The notes beneath the pieces were generated by a model. That model made no database searches and was not told the origin of the DNA. It saw only the letters and a list, made by a program, of their open reading frames with translations. Shown in pieces: positions 1 through 8,993 of a DNA stretch of 64,000 nucleotides. This DNA comes from Clostridiales bacterium (GTDB taxonomy: Bacteria; Bacillota; Clostridia; Lachnospirales; Lachnospiraceae), in the NCBI GenBank assembly GCA_023663185.1, contig JAMPHY010000011.1, forward strand, positions 1-64,000, read 5' to 3'. The position numbers and the translations under genes are program-made. Numbering within the stretch: the first letter of the stretch is position 1; the number at the start of each line of letters is the position of its first letter.

Positions 1-49
1 ATTACTGGAACTGTAGCCACTTTTCACTTTCACAAGTGTCAAACTCGGG

Positions 50-78
50 ATTTTAAGTCGTTCGCCTTGATTTGTCAA
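50..78 (-). promoter_or_regulatory. Outward-facing sigma70-type promoter
   Basis: On the minus strand there is TTGACA (78-73), a 17-base spacer and TAAAAT (55-50). It would drive transcription leftwards out of the window. Downstream of the -10 the minus strand has repeated GTGAAAG/GTGAAAAG words (about 15-35) that could be an operator. The gene served lies outside the window. Confidence 0.5.
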
Positions 79-281
79 GGATATTTTTCATATTAGATAA
101 ATGGTAGCATGGCCTCACATAAATCGGATTCTGCATCTTTATTGTCCGCTTTTGTTTGCTGTTAAACCTTTTCCATGCTGGTGCGGATTTTCAGTTTCGG
201 CAAGGTTTTTGGCAATCCAGCCTTTTTTCTATTTTAGTCATTTGGCATTATTTATATAATGACACAAATTCAGAGAAATGG

Positions 282-324
282 ATAGCCCCGGTCATCGTCT
301 ATATGCGATGGTATCCGGGGCATC
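282..324. terminator. Strong hairpin in gene-free left end
   Basis: GCCCCGG (285-291) pairs with CCGGGGC (315-321), and CATCG/CGATG pair inside it. T-rich sequence follows on the plus strand (about 331-337). It lies just past the 3' end of the minus-strand CHAP gene and could terminate transcription in either direction. Nothing else convincing was seen in 1-384 apart from the promoter at 50-78. Confidence 0.45.
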
Positions 325-384
325 CAAAATCATATTTTTAATTAAAATCTTTGGTTGTTACGTATTGTCAGGGCGTCCTGACTC

Positions 385-3300
385 TTACTTATAAATCAAT
401 GCATAAGCATAAAAACTGTTTGTCCTGATTGTGATTGTGTCGGGAACATTGTCCAAATCATCATATAATAATACTTGACCGTTCTGTGTCACGCAGATCA
501 GCTTGTATTTCCTTTCCGGGCTGTAAATGGCATCCGGAATTTTCAACGTGAACTCGATTACCTGTTCTCTGTTATACGATTTTTGTGGATAAGTATATAT
601 ATTGTAGGTTCTTCCAATAGTATAACCATCGAGCGTATAATCAGCAAGAACAGCGTCAAAAGAGTCAAAGCAGAGTTTACCTTGCATGGTATTCTCAATA
701 ACGATGTCATATGCGTTATCTTTCGCGGTCACATACTGAACGGGTTCACTTCCCATACACGCGTATCTTCTTTTTTCATCCGGAGTCTTCGGCATCCATA
801 CTACCGGAGCCGGTGCGGCTTCTGTAGTGTTCCCGCTGCCTGCAATGTTATGGTTAGCCGATGTTTGCTCATCAGGAACAGTCGGAGTAGTGGGCTCGGC
901 TGGCTTATTCGGCTCGTCCGGGTTATTTGGATTGTCAGGCTCATCCGGGGCGTCTGGTGTATCCGGATTGTCTGGTACATCTGGGTTATCTGGTGTATCC
1001 GGGTTATCCGGTGTGTTTGGATTATCTGGTGTGTTCGGCTTATCCGGGGTATCAGGATTATCCGGGTTGTCGGGATTATCCGGGTTGTCCGGGGTATTTG
1101 GATTATCCGGGTTGTCAGGATTATCAGGATTTACCGGGTTATCCGGATTGTTTGGTGTATCTGGATTAACCGGATTTTCGCTGCCTGATTTCGTGACTTT
1201 CAGTACACCGTTTACATATATAATATCCTTATTATAATTTCTATTGTTAGGAACAACCGCGCCGTCTGCCATGATATCTGCTATGATAATAGGATAGCTG
1301 CCTTCTGTGCTCATATCGGCATCGCAGGTAAAAGTCGGTTCTTTTGCTAATTTATCTGGGCCGGCAAGACCATTTGAGGTATAAGTAGGCTCCGGCTTTT
1401 CTTCTCCGGTCTTGGCTTCTTTATCGTCAGCCGTAATCGTGATAGTTGCTTTTTCAATGGAAAAATCCAACTGTAATGAGCCTGTGTAGCCTTCCGATGA
1501 AGGGATTATTGTCAGTGTATAGTCACCTGCGTTGGACGGCTGAAGACTGCTGTTATATGTTGTATCATTCCGACCGGTATAAAGAAAACTAAATCTGCCT
1601 TCATAACCTTCCGCAGACGGTGTTCCTGTATATCCGGATTTGCGTGAGCTGTCATATACGCTGTTCTGCGCTGTAACGCCTGTAATATTCAGTTCCTTGT
1701 CTTTATCATCGTTATCACCCTTATTATCATTGTCGTCATTACCGCCACCGGAAGTATTTTCCTTGACAGTGACATTAATATCAACGGGTTCTGAGTTCTG
1801 GTAACAGTCAGTATTATCCGGTACAAAAACAGCCTGATAGTTTCCGCTTTCAGTAGGCGTTTGTGTAGGTTCGCACCATTGCCATGAACCGGAAACAGCT
1901 TCATTATCATAGGGATTGACTGCTGTGCCGCCGCTTAGTTTACTGCTTGAGAGCTTTGCACCCGCGGTGAGTTCGCCGGCTGTGGGGGCAGTAGTCGTTG
2001 GCATTGTTTTATTCACGGTTATGTCTATATTGGTGAACCAGGGGATATAGTGCTCCGCATCGTCCGGTATAAAAAGGACCGCATATTTAGCACCCGGCAC
2101 CGGTTTTATGCTAGAGTCATTCCACTCAAAAGAGCCTGAGATATTTGCTTCACCGCCGATTAACTTACTGTCAGCCAATATCTGACCGTAGCTTATAGCT
2201 GATGCTGTCGGCCATTTGCTGATATCCAGGTTTTGCCGGACTTCTAATGTTCTGGTCGTGTAATCCGAGCAAAAGTTATTGTATTGCGTATTGACTGCAC
2301 GTACCTTAAAGGTATATGTGCCGTCCGGAATGTTAATATAACCTGGGGTGCTAGCCGTAGTGGTTGTATCATGGTCGTATAATTTACCGGAAGTATTACT
2401 GCCTTCATATATCCAGTATTCATATTCACGTGTATCGTATGTGCCAGCGCGCGCAACCGCACTCCATGTAAAATTGCCAGCATTGGCGTTGTATTGGATA
2501 TTCGTAGGCGCGGACGGTCTTTCTTTTGCATAAGATATTGGTATGATGCTGAATTTCTGTTTGCTGCTCCAAGAGTCACTTACATACAGGCTTACATTAC
2601 CTGTTTCATCCAGAAGATTAAAATCTACTACCCATAATTTATTAGGTCTCTCCTGTGCCGAGGCAATACGATATTTCTGACCAAATTCTCCGCCGGAAGA
2701 GTCAGTATTTAAAATCGCCCATTTTTGGTTAGGCCAGCCGTTATCTGTGCTAAATGTTCCAATATTAGGTGAAAAGTCACTCGTACTCCCGACGGCATCC
2801 ATAGGATGATCGCAGTATTCGTTGATAATTTTATAATAATTATCGCCGTATCTGATAAAATGCCAGATTTTCTTCGGATCAAGACCTTCACCTATATACT
2901 GTGGTGCCGCAGAAAGCTGTACATTCGTCCAATAGGTGCCATCTCCATTAGAACCGATATAACTGTCACTTTCAACATATGCGCCGCTATTTTCGGAGAC
3001 AATATAAGCGTAAAAGTCATCGCCGATGTTTAGCTGAGTCTGACCGGACCAAGTGTTAGAGTCGTTAGTAGTGTCGCCTATCCCAGGAAGATATATATAT
3101 CCCTGAAACTTATAGCCATTATAACCTTCAAGCTTGTTTACATCCATATCTTTGGTTCTAAAATTCCAACCGTTTTGGTAGTTTCCATTTTTATCAGTAT
3201 ATGGATAACTCGAATCAGAAAAGGTAATTGTATTACCATTAATTGCTTCTACTACTGCAACGTGTCCATAAGTGCCGCCACTCCAACAAATAATTGCCCC

Positions 3301-3660
3301 CAGTCTGGGTTTAGTAGGATCTGTGCTTCGTCCATATCCATCATTATATGAATACCACTCATGCGCATTTCCGCCTATGTTTAATTTAGGTCTTTCTCCT
3401 AATAATTCGTATGCACGACCATAAGCATATTTAGTACAATTATTTATTGAATAATGCGGTCCTGTCGAAATCTTATTATCTCCCCAATAATACTTATACT
3501 CAGGTGAATTATTCGCATTTCCTTTTGTAGGCTCAGTGGTTCTGGGAACAAAACCACCAGCCGCCTCAACCTTAATCGGCACCGCCGGCACAAGCGCAAG
3601 CACCATACACAGTGCCATAATCAGGCTTAATAATTTCTTTCTTCTTCGTTTCCATTTCAT
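385..3660 (-). CDS. Secreted CHAP-domain cell-wall protein with PD-rich repeat region
   Basis: A 1091-residue exported protein. The start at 3660 follows AGGAG and gives a classic signal peptide (basic KRRRKK, hydrophobic core, cleavage near VEA|AGG). Residues about 55-185 look like a CHAP amidase/endopeptidase: Cys in NNCTKYAYGR (about 73) and His in GHVAVVEA (about 134). After it come a ricin-like/beta-trefoil-looking stretch, a fibronectin-like domain, MBG-like beta domains, and a linker of Asn-Pro-Asp and Pro-Asp-Thr units (about 827-918). The final domain ends in FYAYALIYK and resembles the domain before the sorting signals of the LRR proteins at 51-59 kb, but no LPXTG-like motif follows. 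Likely role: peptidoglycan cleavage or surface remodelling (inferred from CHAP). The longer upstream reading frame runs through the structured leader and is not used here. Confidence 0.82.
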   Translation of the reverse strand: MKWKRRRKKLLSLIMALCMVLALVPAVPIKVEAAGGFVPRTTEPTKGNANNSPEYKYYWGDNKISTGPHYSINNCTKYAYGRAYELLGERPKLNIGGNAHEWYSYNDGYGRSTDPTKPRLGAIICWSGGTYGHVAVVEAINGNTITFSDSSYPYTDKNGNYQNGWNFRTKDMDVNKLEGYNGYKFQGYIYLPGIGDTTNDSNTWSGQTQLNIGDDFYAYIVSENSGAYVESDSYIGSNGDGTYWTNVQLSAAPQYIGEGLDPKKIWHFIRYGDNYYKIINEYCDHPMDAVGSTSDFSPNIGTFSTDNGWPNQKWAILNTDSSGGEFGQKYRIASAQERPNKLWVVDFNLLDETGNVSLYVSDSWSSKQKFSIIPISYAKERPSAPTNIQYNANAGNFTWSAVARAGTYDTREYEYWIYEGSNTSGKLYDHDTTTTASTPGYINIPDGTYTFKVRAVNTQYNNFCSDYTTRTLEVRQNLDISKWPTASAISYGQILADSKLIGGEANISGSFEWNDSSIKPVPGAKYAVLFIPDDAEHYIPWFTNIDITVNKTMPTTTAPTAGELTAGAKLSSSKLSGGTAVNPYDNEAVSGSWQWCEPTQTPTESGNYQAVFVPDNTDCYQNSEPVDINVTVKENTSGGGNDDNDNKGDNDDKDKELNITGVTAQNSVYDSSRKSGYTGTPSAEGYEGRFSFLYTGRNDTTYNSSLQPSNAGDYTLTIIPSSEGYTGSLQLDFSIEKATITITADDKEAKTGEEKPEPTYTSNGLAGPDKLAKEPTFTCDADMSTEGSYPIIIADIMADGAVVPNNRNYNKDIIYVNGVLKVTKSGSENPVNPDTPNNPDNPVNPDNPDNPDNPNTPDNPDNPDNPDNPDTPDKPNTPDNPNTPDNPDTPDNPDVPDNPDTPDAPDEPDNPNNPDEPNKPAEPTTPTVPDEQTSANHNIAGSGNTTEAAPAPVVWMPKTPDEKRRYACMGSEPVQYVTAKDNAYDIVIENTMQGKLCFDSFDAVLADYTLDGYTIGRTYNIYTYPQKSYNREQVIEFTLKIPDAIYSPERKYKLICVTQNGQVLLYDDLDNVPDTITIRTNSFYAYALIYK
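905..1180. repeat. Degenerate PDNP/PDTP-coding tandem repeats
   Basis: Short units encoding Pro-Asp-Asn and Pro-Asp-Thr are tandemly repeated within the CHAP gene (minus strand). At DNA level they appear as recurring TCCGG-GTTATC/GTTGTC words. The unit order is irregular, as expected from slippage or recombination. The protein stretch is probably an extended, acidic wall-spanning linker. Confidence 0.8.
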
Positions 3661-3738
3661 TCTTTCATCACTCCTGTTCTGTTTAATATAATTGTTAATA
3701 AAAAGCAGTGTCCACCGGAGCAGAAGAAAGATTTCCTG

Positions 3739-3889
3739 AAAAAACTGCGGTCTTTTAAAACCGCAGTTAATATAAACTCCGATTTCCCACCCGAATATCC
3801 CGGCAGTGGAAGAGTGACTTCCACCACCGGAAAATATCCTGTGAGAAATCAAGAACGGGGTGTAAGTATGCGTCCACACTTACACCCCG
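3739..3889 (-). promoter_or_regulatory. Structured 5' leader with intrinsic terminator (candidate attenuator)
   Basis: Read on the minus strand, the leader starts with a 12-bp hairpin (3889-3878 with 3867-3856). A second stem follows (GATTTCTCAC-side 3850-3841 with 3790-3781, one G-U). It encloses two matching GGATATT internal-loop strands and a 12-13 bp hairpin (830-818 with 812-800 of the 3 kb block). Then comes a terminator: AACTGCGGT stem (3768-3760 with 3751-3743) plus a U run (3742-3739). The whole sits between a probable promoter and the CHAP gene start at 3660, the layout of a terminator-controlled riboswitch. It matches no riboswitch consensus I can recall. Confidence 0.55.
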
Positions 3890-4067
3890 ATATTTATTCG
3901 GGAACAAAACGTAATACATACAATAGCATTCCGCCTGATAAAACGACGATACGACTATAAATAAACGCCGTAATCCTTCTTGTAAACGAAGAATAATTCC
4001 TTTATAATACTAATTGTGTGTATCGCAGATTTTGTCTGTATTGTGTGGTATCGACCTACCATCCTTG

Positions 4068-4093
4068 CCGTAAGAGGTTGCAGCCTCTTACGG
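4068..4093. other. Perfect 10-bp hairpin in a 370-base intergenic region
   Basis: CCGTAAGAGG (4068-4077) pairs perfectly with CCTCTTACGG (4084-4093) around a 6-base loop. No U run follows on either strand. It lies between divergent genes (CHAP protein and the Uma2-type gene), so it is more likely a leader or operator structure than a terminator. I saw no gene in 3890-4193. Confidence 0.4.
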
Positions 4094-4193
4094 TGGTACA
4101 CCGTCAATCCTTGAATTCTCTGCCCTTAGTTTACCAGATATATCCAGTTAAGGCAAGATAATTTTTGCTTTCATGAATTAGAAGAATAATTGA

Positions 4194-4221
4194 TTGAAAA
4201 TACTGTGAAACCTGCTATAAT
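4194..4221 (+). promoter_or_regulatory. Promoter of the Uma2-type gene
   Basis: TTGAAA (4194-4199), a 16-base spacer and TATAAT (4216-4221). The ribosome site AAGGAGAAG follows before the ATG at 4249. Confidence 0.6.
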
Positions 4222-4248
4222 AGAGACAGTAAGGAAAAGGAGAAGCGA

Positions 4249-4773
4249 ATGGAAAGTATAACAAATACTGTTTTGACAGACATGGCAGGAGCCTATATTG
4301 AACATTCGGCAGTTATTACAAATTTTGTTGCAACTGTACACAGTCAACTGAAAAATAGTATGTGTAAAGTTTTTCCTGATAATGTTCAATATAAATGGAA
4401 TGTGCAAGGGGAAAATAAGACGGTCATTCCTGATGTGACTATTAATTGCAGGGTTCATGCAAGAAAGGGAAATTCGTTTTTTGACATTCCGCGTTTTGTT
4501 ATGGAAGTACTTTCTCCATCTACCGAACAGTATGACCGTGGGGAAAAGATGGAATTATACCGCCAGCAAGAAGTTGATGAATATTGGATTGTAGACTGGC
4601 AAAAAAAACAGATAGAAATTTATAGTTTGGATTATGACGATAATCAGGAAGCACAGTATTATTTGTGGAATACAATCACAGAAAAAAATAAAGAGGAATT
4701 GAGAATTGTGCATTTCCCCAATATTAAAATCACATTTGATGAATTATTTGAAGAAATAGATATGGGTGAATAA
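4249..4773 (+). CDS. Uma2-type (DUF820) putative PD-(D/E)XK endonuclease
   Basis: A 174-residue protein of the Uma2/DUF820 family, which has a restriction-endonuclease-like fold. Visible family marks are the metal-binding region with PDVTINC (about 64-70), followed by EVLSPSTEQYDRGEKMELY (about 84-102) and DEYWIVDW (about 107-114). The length is normal. The function of these proteins is not established; they are abundant in cyanobacteria and scattered in Clostridia, often as stand-alone genes. It has its own promoter and an AAGGAG ribosome site and stands alone between the CHAP gene and the tyrS T-box, with no partner gene. The fold assignment is by motif recognition; substrate unknown. Confidence 0.8.
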   Translation: MESITNTVLTDMAGAYIEHSAVITNFVATVHSQLKNSMCKVFPDNVQYKWNVQGENKTVIPDVTINCRVHARKGNSFFDIPRFVMEVLSPSTEQYDRGEKMELYRQQEVDEYWIVDWQKKQIEIYSLDYDDNQEAQYYLWNTITEKNKEELRIVHFPNIKITFDELFEEIDMGE

Positions 4774-4800
4774 GAATATGCAATGTGGTAAAAATTCCGC

Positions 4801-4829
4801 TTGACAAATGCCAAAGTTTCAGATACGAT
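4801..4829 (+). promoter_or_regulatory. Promoter of the tyrS T-box transcript
   Basis: Consensus TTGACA (4801-4806), a 17-base spacer and TACGAT (4824-4829), placed just before the first T-box element. Confidence 0.65.
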
Positions 4830-4847
4830 ACAAACAGTTAAATAACA

Positions 4848-5190
4848 CAGGCGTTGAAAAGAACAAGTAGTAAAAGAGGGAACGGACAGAAAACAGCCGG
4901 TTGATGAGAGGCGTAACGGAAAGTCTTTTATGAATACATCTTGGAGCTTCATGACAGAATATAAATACTGCGTTATGCAGGAGACTGCATTTTAGCAATT
5001 TAATTGCAGGCAGGTTTATTAGTAGGTTATGACGTAGGAATGCACGTTACAGCAGGAGAGTATCATCGAAGCTACGCGGTATGCCGCGGCGGGAGATTGT
5101 ACTTGGTAAGGTAGACAGTGTGAGCTGTTTATGAAGTTAGGTGGTAACACGAGATATTAACCTCGTCCTTTCAATAGGGCGGGGTTTTTT
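4848..5190 (+). promoter_or_regulatory. Tyrosine-specific T-box riboswitch
   Basis: A complete T-box leader in front of tyrS. Stem I begins with the conserved GAAAAGAACAAGTAG word. The specifier loop shows GAA-TAC-A, putting a tyrosine codon (TAC, 4935-4937) in the specifier position. The antiterminator T-box sequence AGGTGGTAACACG is at 5139-5151, whose TGGT can pair with an uncharged tRNA-Tyr ACCA end. The competing terminator is CCTCGTCCT/AGGGCGGGG (about 5161-5184) followed by T's to 5190. Uncharged tRNA-Tyr should allow readthrough into tyrS. Confidence 0.93.
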
Positions 5191-5255
5191 GTGTGTGCAA
5201 CAAGATAAACGAGAATGTTTGATTTGACGCAGACTAAGAAAGGAGTATCAATAGT

Positions 5256-6482
5256 ATGAAAATTTATGAAGAACTGCAGGCAAGAGGACTGCTTGCACAG
5301 CTTACGGACGCTGAAGAAATTCGGGAACTTATCAATAACGGGAAGGCAACCTTTTATATTGGGTTTGATCCGACCGCAGACAGCCTTCATGTGGGGCATT
5401 TTATGGCGCTTTGCCTGATGAAAAGATTGCAGGAGGCGGGCAATAAGCCGATTGCCCTGATTGGCGGCGGCACCGGCATGATTGGCGACCCTTCGGGAAG
5501 AAGCGATTTGCGCACTATGATGACGAAGGAAACCATTGAGCATAACTGCGAATGCTTTAAGAAACAAATGAGCCGTTTTATCGATTTTTCAGAAGGTAAG
5601 GCGCTTATGGTGAACAATGCGGACTGGCTGACTGATTTAAATTACATTGAATTTATCCGCGATATAGGTGTGCATTTCAGCGTCAACCGCATGCTGACCG
5701 CCGAGTGCTACAAACAGCGGATGGAAAAAGGACTTAGCTTTTTGGAATTTAACTACATGATTATGCAGAGCTATGATTTTCTGGAACTTTTTAAACGCTA
5801 CGGCTGCAACATGCAGTTTGGCGGCGACGACCAGTGGAGCAATATGTTGGGCGGCACGGAGCTGATTCGCCGTAAGCTTGGCAAAGACGCTTATGCAATG
5901 ACAATCACGCTGCTTTTAAATTCCGAAGGCAATAAGATGGGAAAGACGCAGAAAGGCGCGGTGTGGCTTGATCCTAATAAGACGTCGCCGTTTGAGTTTT
6001 ACCAATACTGGCGCAACGTGGATGACGCAGATGTCTTGAAATGCTTAAGGATGTTGACTTTCCTGCCGATTGAGCAGATTGACGAGATGGATAAGTGGGA
6101 GGGCAGCCAGCTAAACGAAGCTAAGGAGATTCTTGCCTATGAGCTTACCAATCTCGTACATGGACAGGAAGAGGCAGATAAGGCGAAAGAGACAGCGAAA
6201 GCGCTTTTTGCAGGCGGCACTAACTCTGAAAATATGCCGACTTCGGTTATCACGGACGATAAATTCATCGATGGCAGGATAGATATTCTCGGTATTCTTG
6301 CAGCGTCAGGACTTGCAGCGTCACGCTCTGAGGCTCGGCGTGCGGTGGAACAGGGCGGCGTTACCGTAAAGGGCGAGAAGATAAGCGACATAAAGCTAGC
6401 ATACAGTAAAGACGAAATTGCCGCCGAGGAGTTTGTTATAAGGAAAGGCAAGAAGAGTTTCAAAAAGATTGTAGTAGAGTAG
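5256..6482 (+). CDS. tyrS: Tyrosyl-tRNA synthetase
   Basis: Charges tRNA-Tyr with tyrosine in the cytoplasm (class I aminoacyl-tRNA synthetase). The 408-residue length is normal for the bacterial TyrRS family. The HIGH motif appears as HVGH (about 45-48) and the KMSKS loop as KMGKT (about 227-231). [12 protein letters not shown] near the start and the [10 protein letters not shown] block complete the catalytic core. The C-terminal about 70 residues are an S4-like RNA-binding domain ([22 protein letters not shown]). AAAGGAG stands 8 bases before the ATG. Controlled by the T-box upstream, whose specifier codon is Tyr, which independently supports the assignment. Confidence 0.98.
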   Translation: MKIYEELQARGLLAQLTDAEEIRELINNGKATFYIGFDPTADSLHVGHFMALCLMKRLQEAGNKPIALIGGGTGMIGDPSGRSDLRTMMTKETIEHNCECFKKQMSRFIDFSEGKALMVNNADWLTDLNYIEFIRDIGVHFSVNRMLTAECYKQRMEKGLSFLEFNYMIMQSYDFLELFKRYGCNMQFGGDDQWSNMLGGTELIRRKLGKDAYAMTITLLLNSEGNKMGKTQKGAVWLDPNKTSPFEFYQYWRNVDDADVLKCLRMLTFLPIEQIDEMDKWEGSQLNEAKEILAYELTNLVHGQEEADKAKETAKALFAGGTNSENMPTSVITDDKFIDGRIDILGILAASGLAASRSEARRAVEQGGVTVKGEKISDIKLAYSKDEIAAEEFVIRKGKKSFKKIVVE

Positions 6483-6575
6483 TTTCTGTAAATGTAATAG
6501 GCAATTGTGAAACTAATAGTGTTGGTACCGGGTTTAGCGATTGCCTGTATAAATACGAAAAGCGAGGGAGAAGAT

Positions 6576-7553
6576 ATGGCAGGAAAAACAAGGACATTGA
6601 TGTCCTACACACCGGAAATTAAAGTGTTGGATTGTACATTAAGGGACGGCGGATTGGTAAACGATTTTTATTTCACGGACGAATTTGTAAAAGATTTATA
6701 TAAGGCGAATATCAAAGCCGGAGTTGACTATATGGAATTTGGCTATAAGGCGTCCAAAGAGATGTTTGACGAAAGCAAATTCGGCAAATGGAAATTCTGT
6801 AACGATAAGGATATCCGCGAGATAGTGGGCGATAATAAAACGGATATGAAAATATCGGTTATGGCAGATGTAGGACGCTGCGATTATAAAAAGGACATTA
6901 TCAATAAAAAAGACAGCCCGGTTGACCTTGTAAGAATCGCGACATATATCAACACGATTCCGGCAGCTGTGGCAATGATTGAAGACTGCACCAAAAAAGG
7001 ATATGAAACCACGGTCAACATTATGGCGATTTCCAAATCCAGCGAGGTGGATATCGACGCGGCGTTAGAACTCTTATGCCAGAGCAGCGTAGGCTGCATT
7101 TATCTGGTAGACAGCTACGGTTCTTTGTATCCTGAACAGATAAGCAGGCTTTCGGACAAATATCTGGAAGCGGCGGAAAAGTACGGTAAAAAGGTAGGCA
7201 TTCATGCGCATAACAACCAACAGCTTGCGTTTGCCAACACTATCGAGGCTCTAAGGCGCGGCGTAAGTTATTTAGACGCTACCGTGAGCAGCTTAGGGCG
7301 CGGCTGCGGCAACTGTCCGAGCGAACTGCTTTTAGGCTTTTTGAAAAATCCTAAATACACCATCAACCCGCTGCTTAAGTTCATCGAGGAACATATCGTG
7401 CCGATGAAAGAGTCCGGCGTAGTATGGGGATACGATGTGCCCTACCTTTTGACAGGTATCCTGAACCAGCACCCTAAGACCGCGATTCAGTTCACGAAAG
7501 AGAACAGAAAAGATTACCATGATTTTTATTTGGAATTGCTGGATAATTTCTAA
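6576..7553 (+). CDS. HMGL-like aldolase-domain protein
   Basis: A 325-residue TIM-barrel enzyme of the DRE-TIM/HMG-CoA-lyase-like superfamily. The metal-site signature is clear: VLDCTLRDGG near residue 15-24, and a C-terminal-side HAHNN (about 210-214) supplying the histidines. DATVSSLGRGCGNCPSE follows, as in 4-hydroxy-2-oxovalerate aldolases. The start at 6576 has GAGGGAGAAG before it; an upstream in-frame ATG (6507) lacks a comparable ribosome site. It probably cleaves or condenses a 2-oxo acid, but the substrate cannot be read from sequence. Close relatives are often annotated only as aldolase catalytic domain protein. Ends in the terminator at 7582-7620. Confidence 0.75.
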   Translation: MAGKTRTLMSYTPEIKVLDCTLRDGGLVNDFYFTDEFVKDLYKANIKAGVDYMEFGYKASKEMFDESKFGKWKFCNDKDIREIVGDNKTDMKISVMADVGRCDYKKDIINKKDSPVDLVRIATYINTIPAAVAMIEDCTKKGYETTVNIMAISKSSEVDIDAALELLCQSSVGCIYLVDSYGSLYPEQISRLSDKYLEAAEKYGKKVGIHAHNNQQLAFANTIEALRRGVSYLDATVSSLGRGCGNCPSELLLGFLKNPKYTINPLLKFIEEHIVPMKESGVVWGYDVPYLLTGILNQHPKTAIQFTKENRKDYHDFYLELLDNF

Positions 7554-7581
7554 ATGTGGTTTGCGTTTGATATGGCTGCAT

Positions 7582-7620
7582 GAAAGGGGTTTGGATATGT
7601 TCCGAAGCCCTTTCCTTTTT
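7582..7620 (+). terminator. Intrinsic terminator after the aldolase-like gene
   Basis: GAAAGGG (7582-7588) pairs with CCCTTTC (7607-7613); the inner TTTGGA/TCCGAA extends the stem past one mismatch. A T run (7615-7620) follows. It also argues against an earlier histidine-kinase start at 7597, which lies inside the hairpin. Confidence 0.8.
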
Positions 7621-7656
7621 AAATCGGTTCTGATAATATGGGAAAGAGTGAAGCTT

Positions 7657-8970
7657 ATGGTTTATATTGTAGACAATATATTAAATTATTTAATATATCT
7701 GTTTATCATATATTGTGGATTCAGGATAAGACCAAGAAAAAACAAATTTTTTATTGCTGTATCTGCATTGTCTGTGCTGTTTGCAGGCGCGGTCAACGCA
7801 TATTATGACGTCAATTCTCCGATTGTTTATATCATTTGGAGCGTGCTTTCCATCTGCTTGTTTTTTGAGGAGCGTTTAGGACGTTTGCTTGTACTTAGCG
7901 CCGCACTCATGTATTTTACCGGAATTATTGATACATTCAGCGTCATGTTGATACAGGTCGTGATGATAGGCGGAGGAGTTACAAGTACAGCCCCCGCTTG
8001 GTGGATGGAGCCTGCTTATCTGATTTCATTCCTGATATACCTTTTGGCATACCTGCGGATTCTAAAAAAGCATGAAGTCTATTTGTGTGACATAGAGGTT
8101 AAGTACAAGGCTGCACTTCTGGTGCAGGGCGGCATTTTCCAGATGTTTTACAATTTTGTTTTTGTCTTCTTTAATGAAAATCATACAATGTATGGTTGGG
8201 ACGCCTATGCGTTATTTTTTATCAGTATAGCGGGAGTTATATATTCCATTTTCCTCACCCTTGGCCTTGCTGTTAAAAATATACTGTCAAACAGGCAGAA
8301 CAAGGAGCTTCAATCTTTTATGTATATGCAAAAACAGCAATACGATTACCAGTTACAACAGTCGGTGACTATGCGGCGCTTTAAGCATGATTTGATAAAT
8401 CATATAGGCGTATTAAGGGAGTTATTGAATGAAAAAAAGACAGAAGAAGCCAAAGGGTATGTAGATACTATCTGGAATATTCAAAATACGTTTGATTTAA
8501 AAATTCATACAGGAGATAGTTTCCTCGATGTTATCATCAATTATTATTCGTATCTGGCAGAAAAGGAAAATATAGAGTTCGTTGTCTTAGGAAGGCTTAC
8601 TGAAAAAATGCCCCTTGAGATGTTCGATATTACAACATTGATGGGAAATATACTGCAGAACGCTGTGGAAGCGGCGGTAAAATCAGATACTCCCAAAATA
8701 CATATGGAACTTGTAGAGCATAAAAAAGAAATTTTTATTGTCGTAATCAACAGCGTTGCTGAGAAAATCAATACAAAAATGAATTTCTTTAGGACGTCTA
8801 AAAAAGATAAAGAAAATCACGGTTTTGGTTTGAAAAATATCGTTGCAACCGTCGAAAAGTATCATGGTGAATGTTATATGGAATCCCTAGTGGAAAATGG
8901 GGAAGCGTTATTTAAAATCAGTATTGCCATACCTACTGCTAAAGAGTGGCGTATGCAGCACCGTATATAA
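7657..8970 (+). CDS. AgrC-like membrane sensor histidine kinase (GHKL ATPase)
   Basis: A 437-residue sensor. The N-terminal half (about 1-210) is a run of six or seven hydrophobic helices with no large extracellular loop, typical of peptide-sensing AgrC/ComD-type kinases. The phosphoacceptor region is RRFKHDLINHIGVL (His in KHD). The ATPase domain shows the N box GNILQNAVEAA and the G box GFGLKNIV. The start at 7657 (GGAAAG upstream) was preferred to 7597, which lies inside the preceding terminator. It lies directly before a LytTR response regulator, with stop and start 23 bases apart, so the two form a two-component pair. No AgrD-like peptide or AgrB gene was seen nearby, so the ligand is unknown. 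Confidence 0.87.
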   Translation: MVYIVDNILNYLIYLFIIYCGFRIRPRKNKFFIAVSALSVLFAGAVNAYYDVNSPIVYIIWSVLSICLFFEERLGRLLVLSAALMYFTGIIDTFSVMLIQVVMIGGGVTSTAPAWWMEPAYLISFLIYLLAYLRILKKHEVYLCDIEVKYKAALLVQGGIFQMFYNFVFVFFNENHTMYGWDAYALFFISIAGVIYSIFLTLGLAVKNILSNRQNKELQSFMYMQKQQYDYQLQQSVTMRRFKHDLINHIGVLRELLNEKKTEEAKGYVDTIWNIQNTFDLKIHTGDSFLDVIINYYSYLAEKENIEFVVLGRLTEKMPLEMFDITTLMGNILQNAVEAAVKSDTPKIHMELVEHKKEIFIVVINSVAEKINTKMNFFRTSKKDKENHGFGLKNIVATVEKYHGECYMESLVENGEALFKISIAIPTAKEWRMQHRI

Positions 8971-8993
8971 GCGGCGCAGACCGGGAAGGGAGC

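Noticed and set aside
156-341. 61-codon frame near the left edge
   Set aside because: No ribosome site and no recognisable family, and it runs into the strong hairpin at 282-324.
905-1180. CRISPR array
   Set aside because: Repeats are short, contiguous and protein-coding, with no spacers; no cas genes nearby.
827-1237. Plus-strand frames rich in GLSG/GVSG or YPDCL units that look collagen- or silk-like
   Set aside because: They are shadows of the PDNP/PDTP repeats in the minus-strand CHAP gene; they lack ribosome sites, and the real frame has a signal peptide and domains.
3661-3879. N-terminal extension of the CHAP protein by 73 residues
   Set aside because: It translates the hairpins and terminator of the leader; the ATG at 3660 has AGGAG and begins a textbook signal peptide.
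7597-7656. Earlier start for the histidine kinase at ATG 7597
   Set aside because: The codon lies in the stem-loop of the preceding intrinsic terminator; AGGGG before it is part of that stem.
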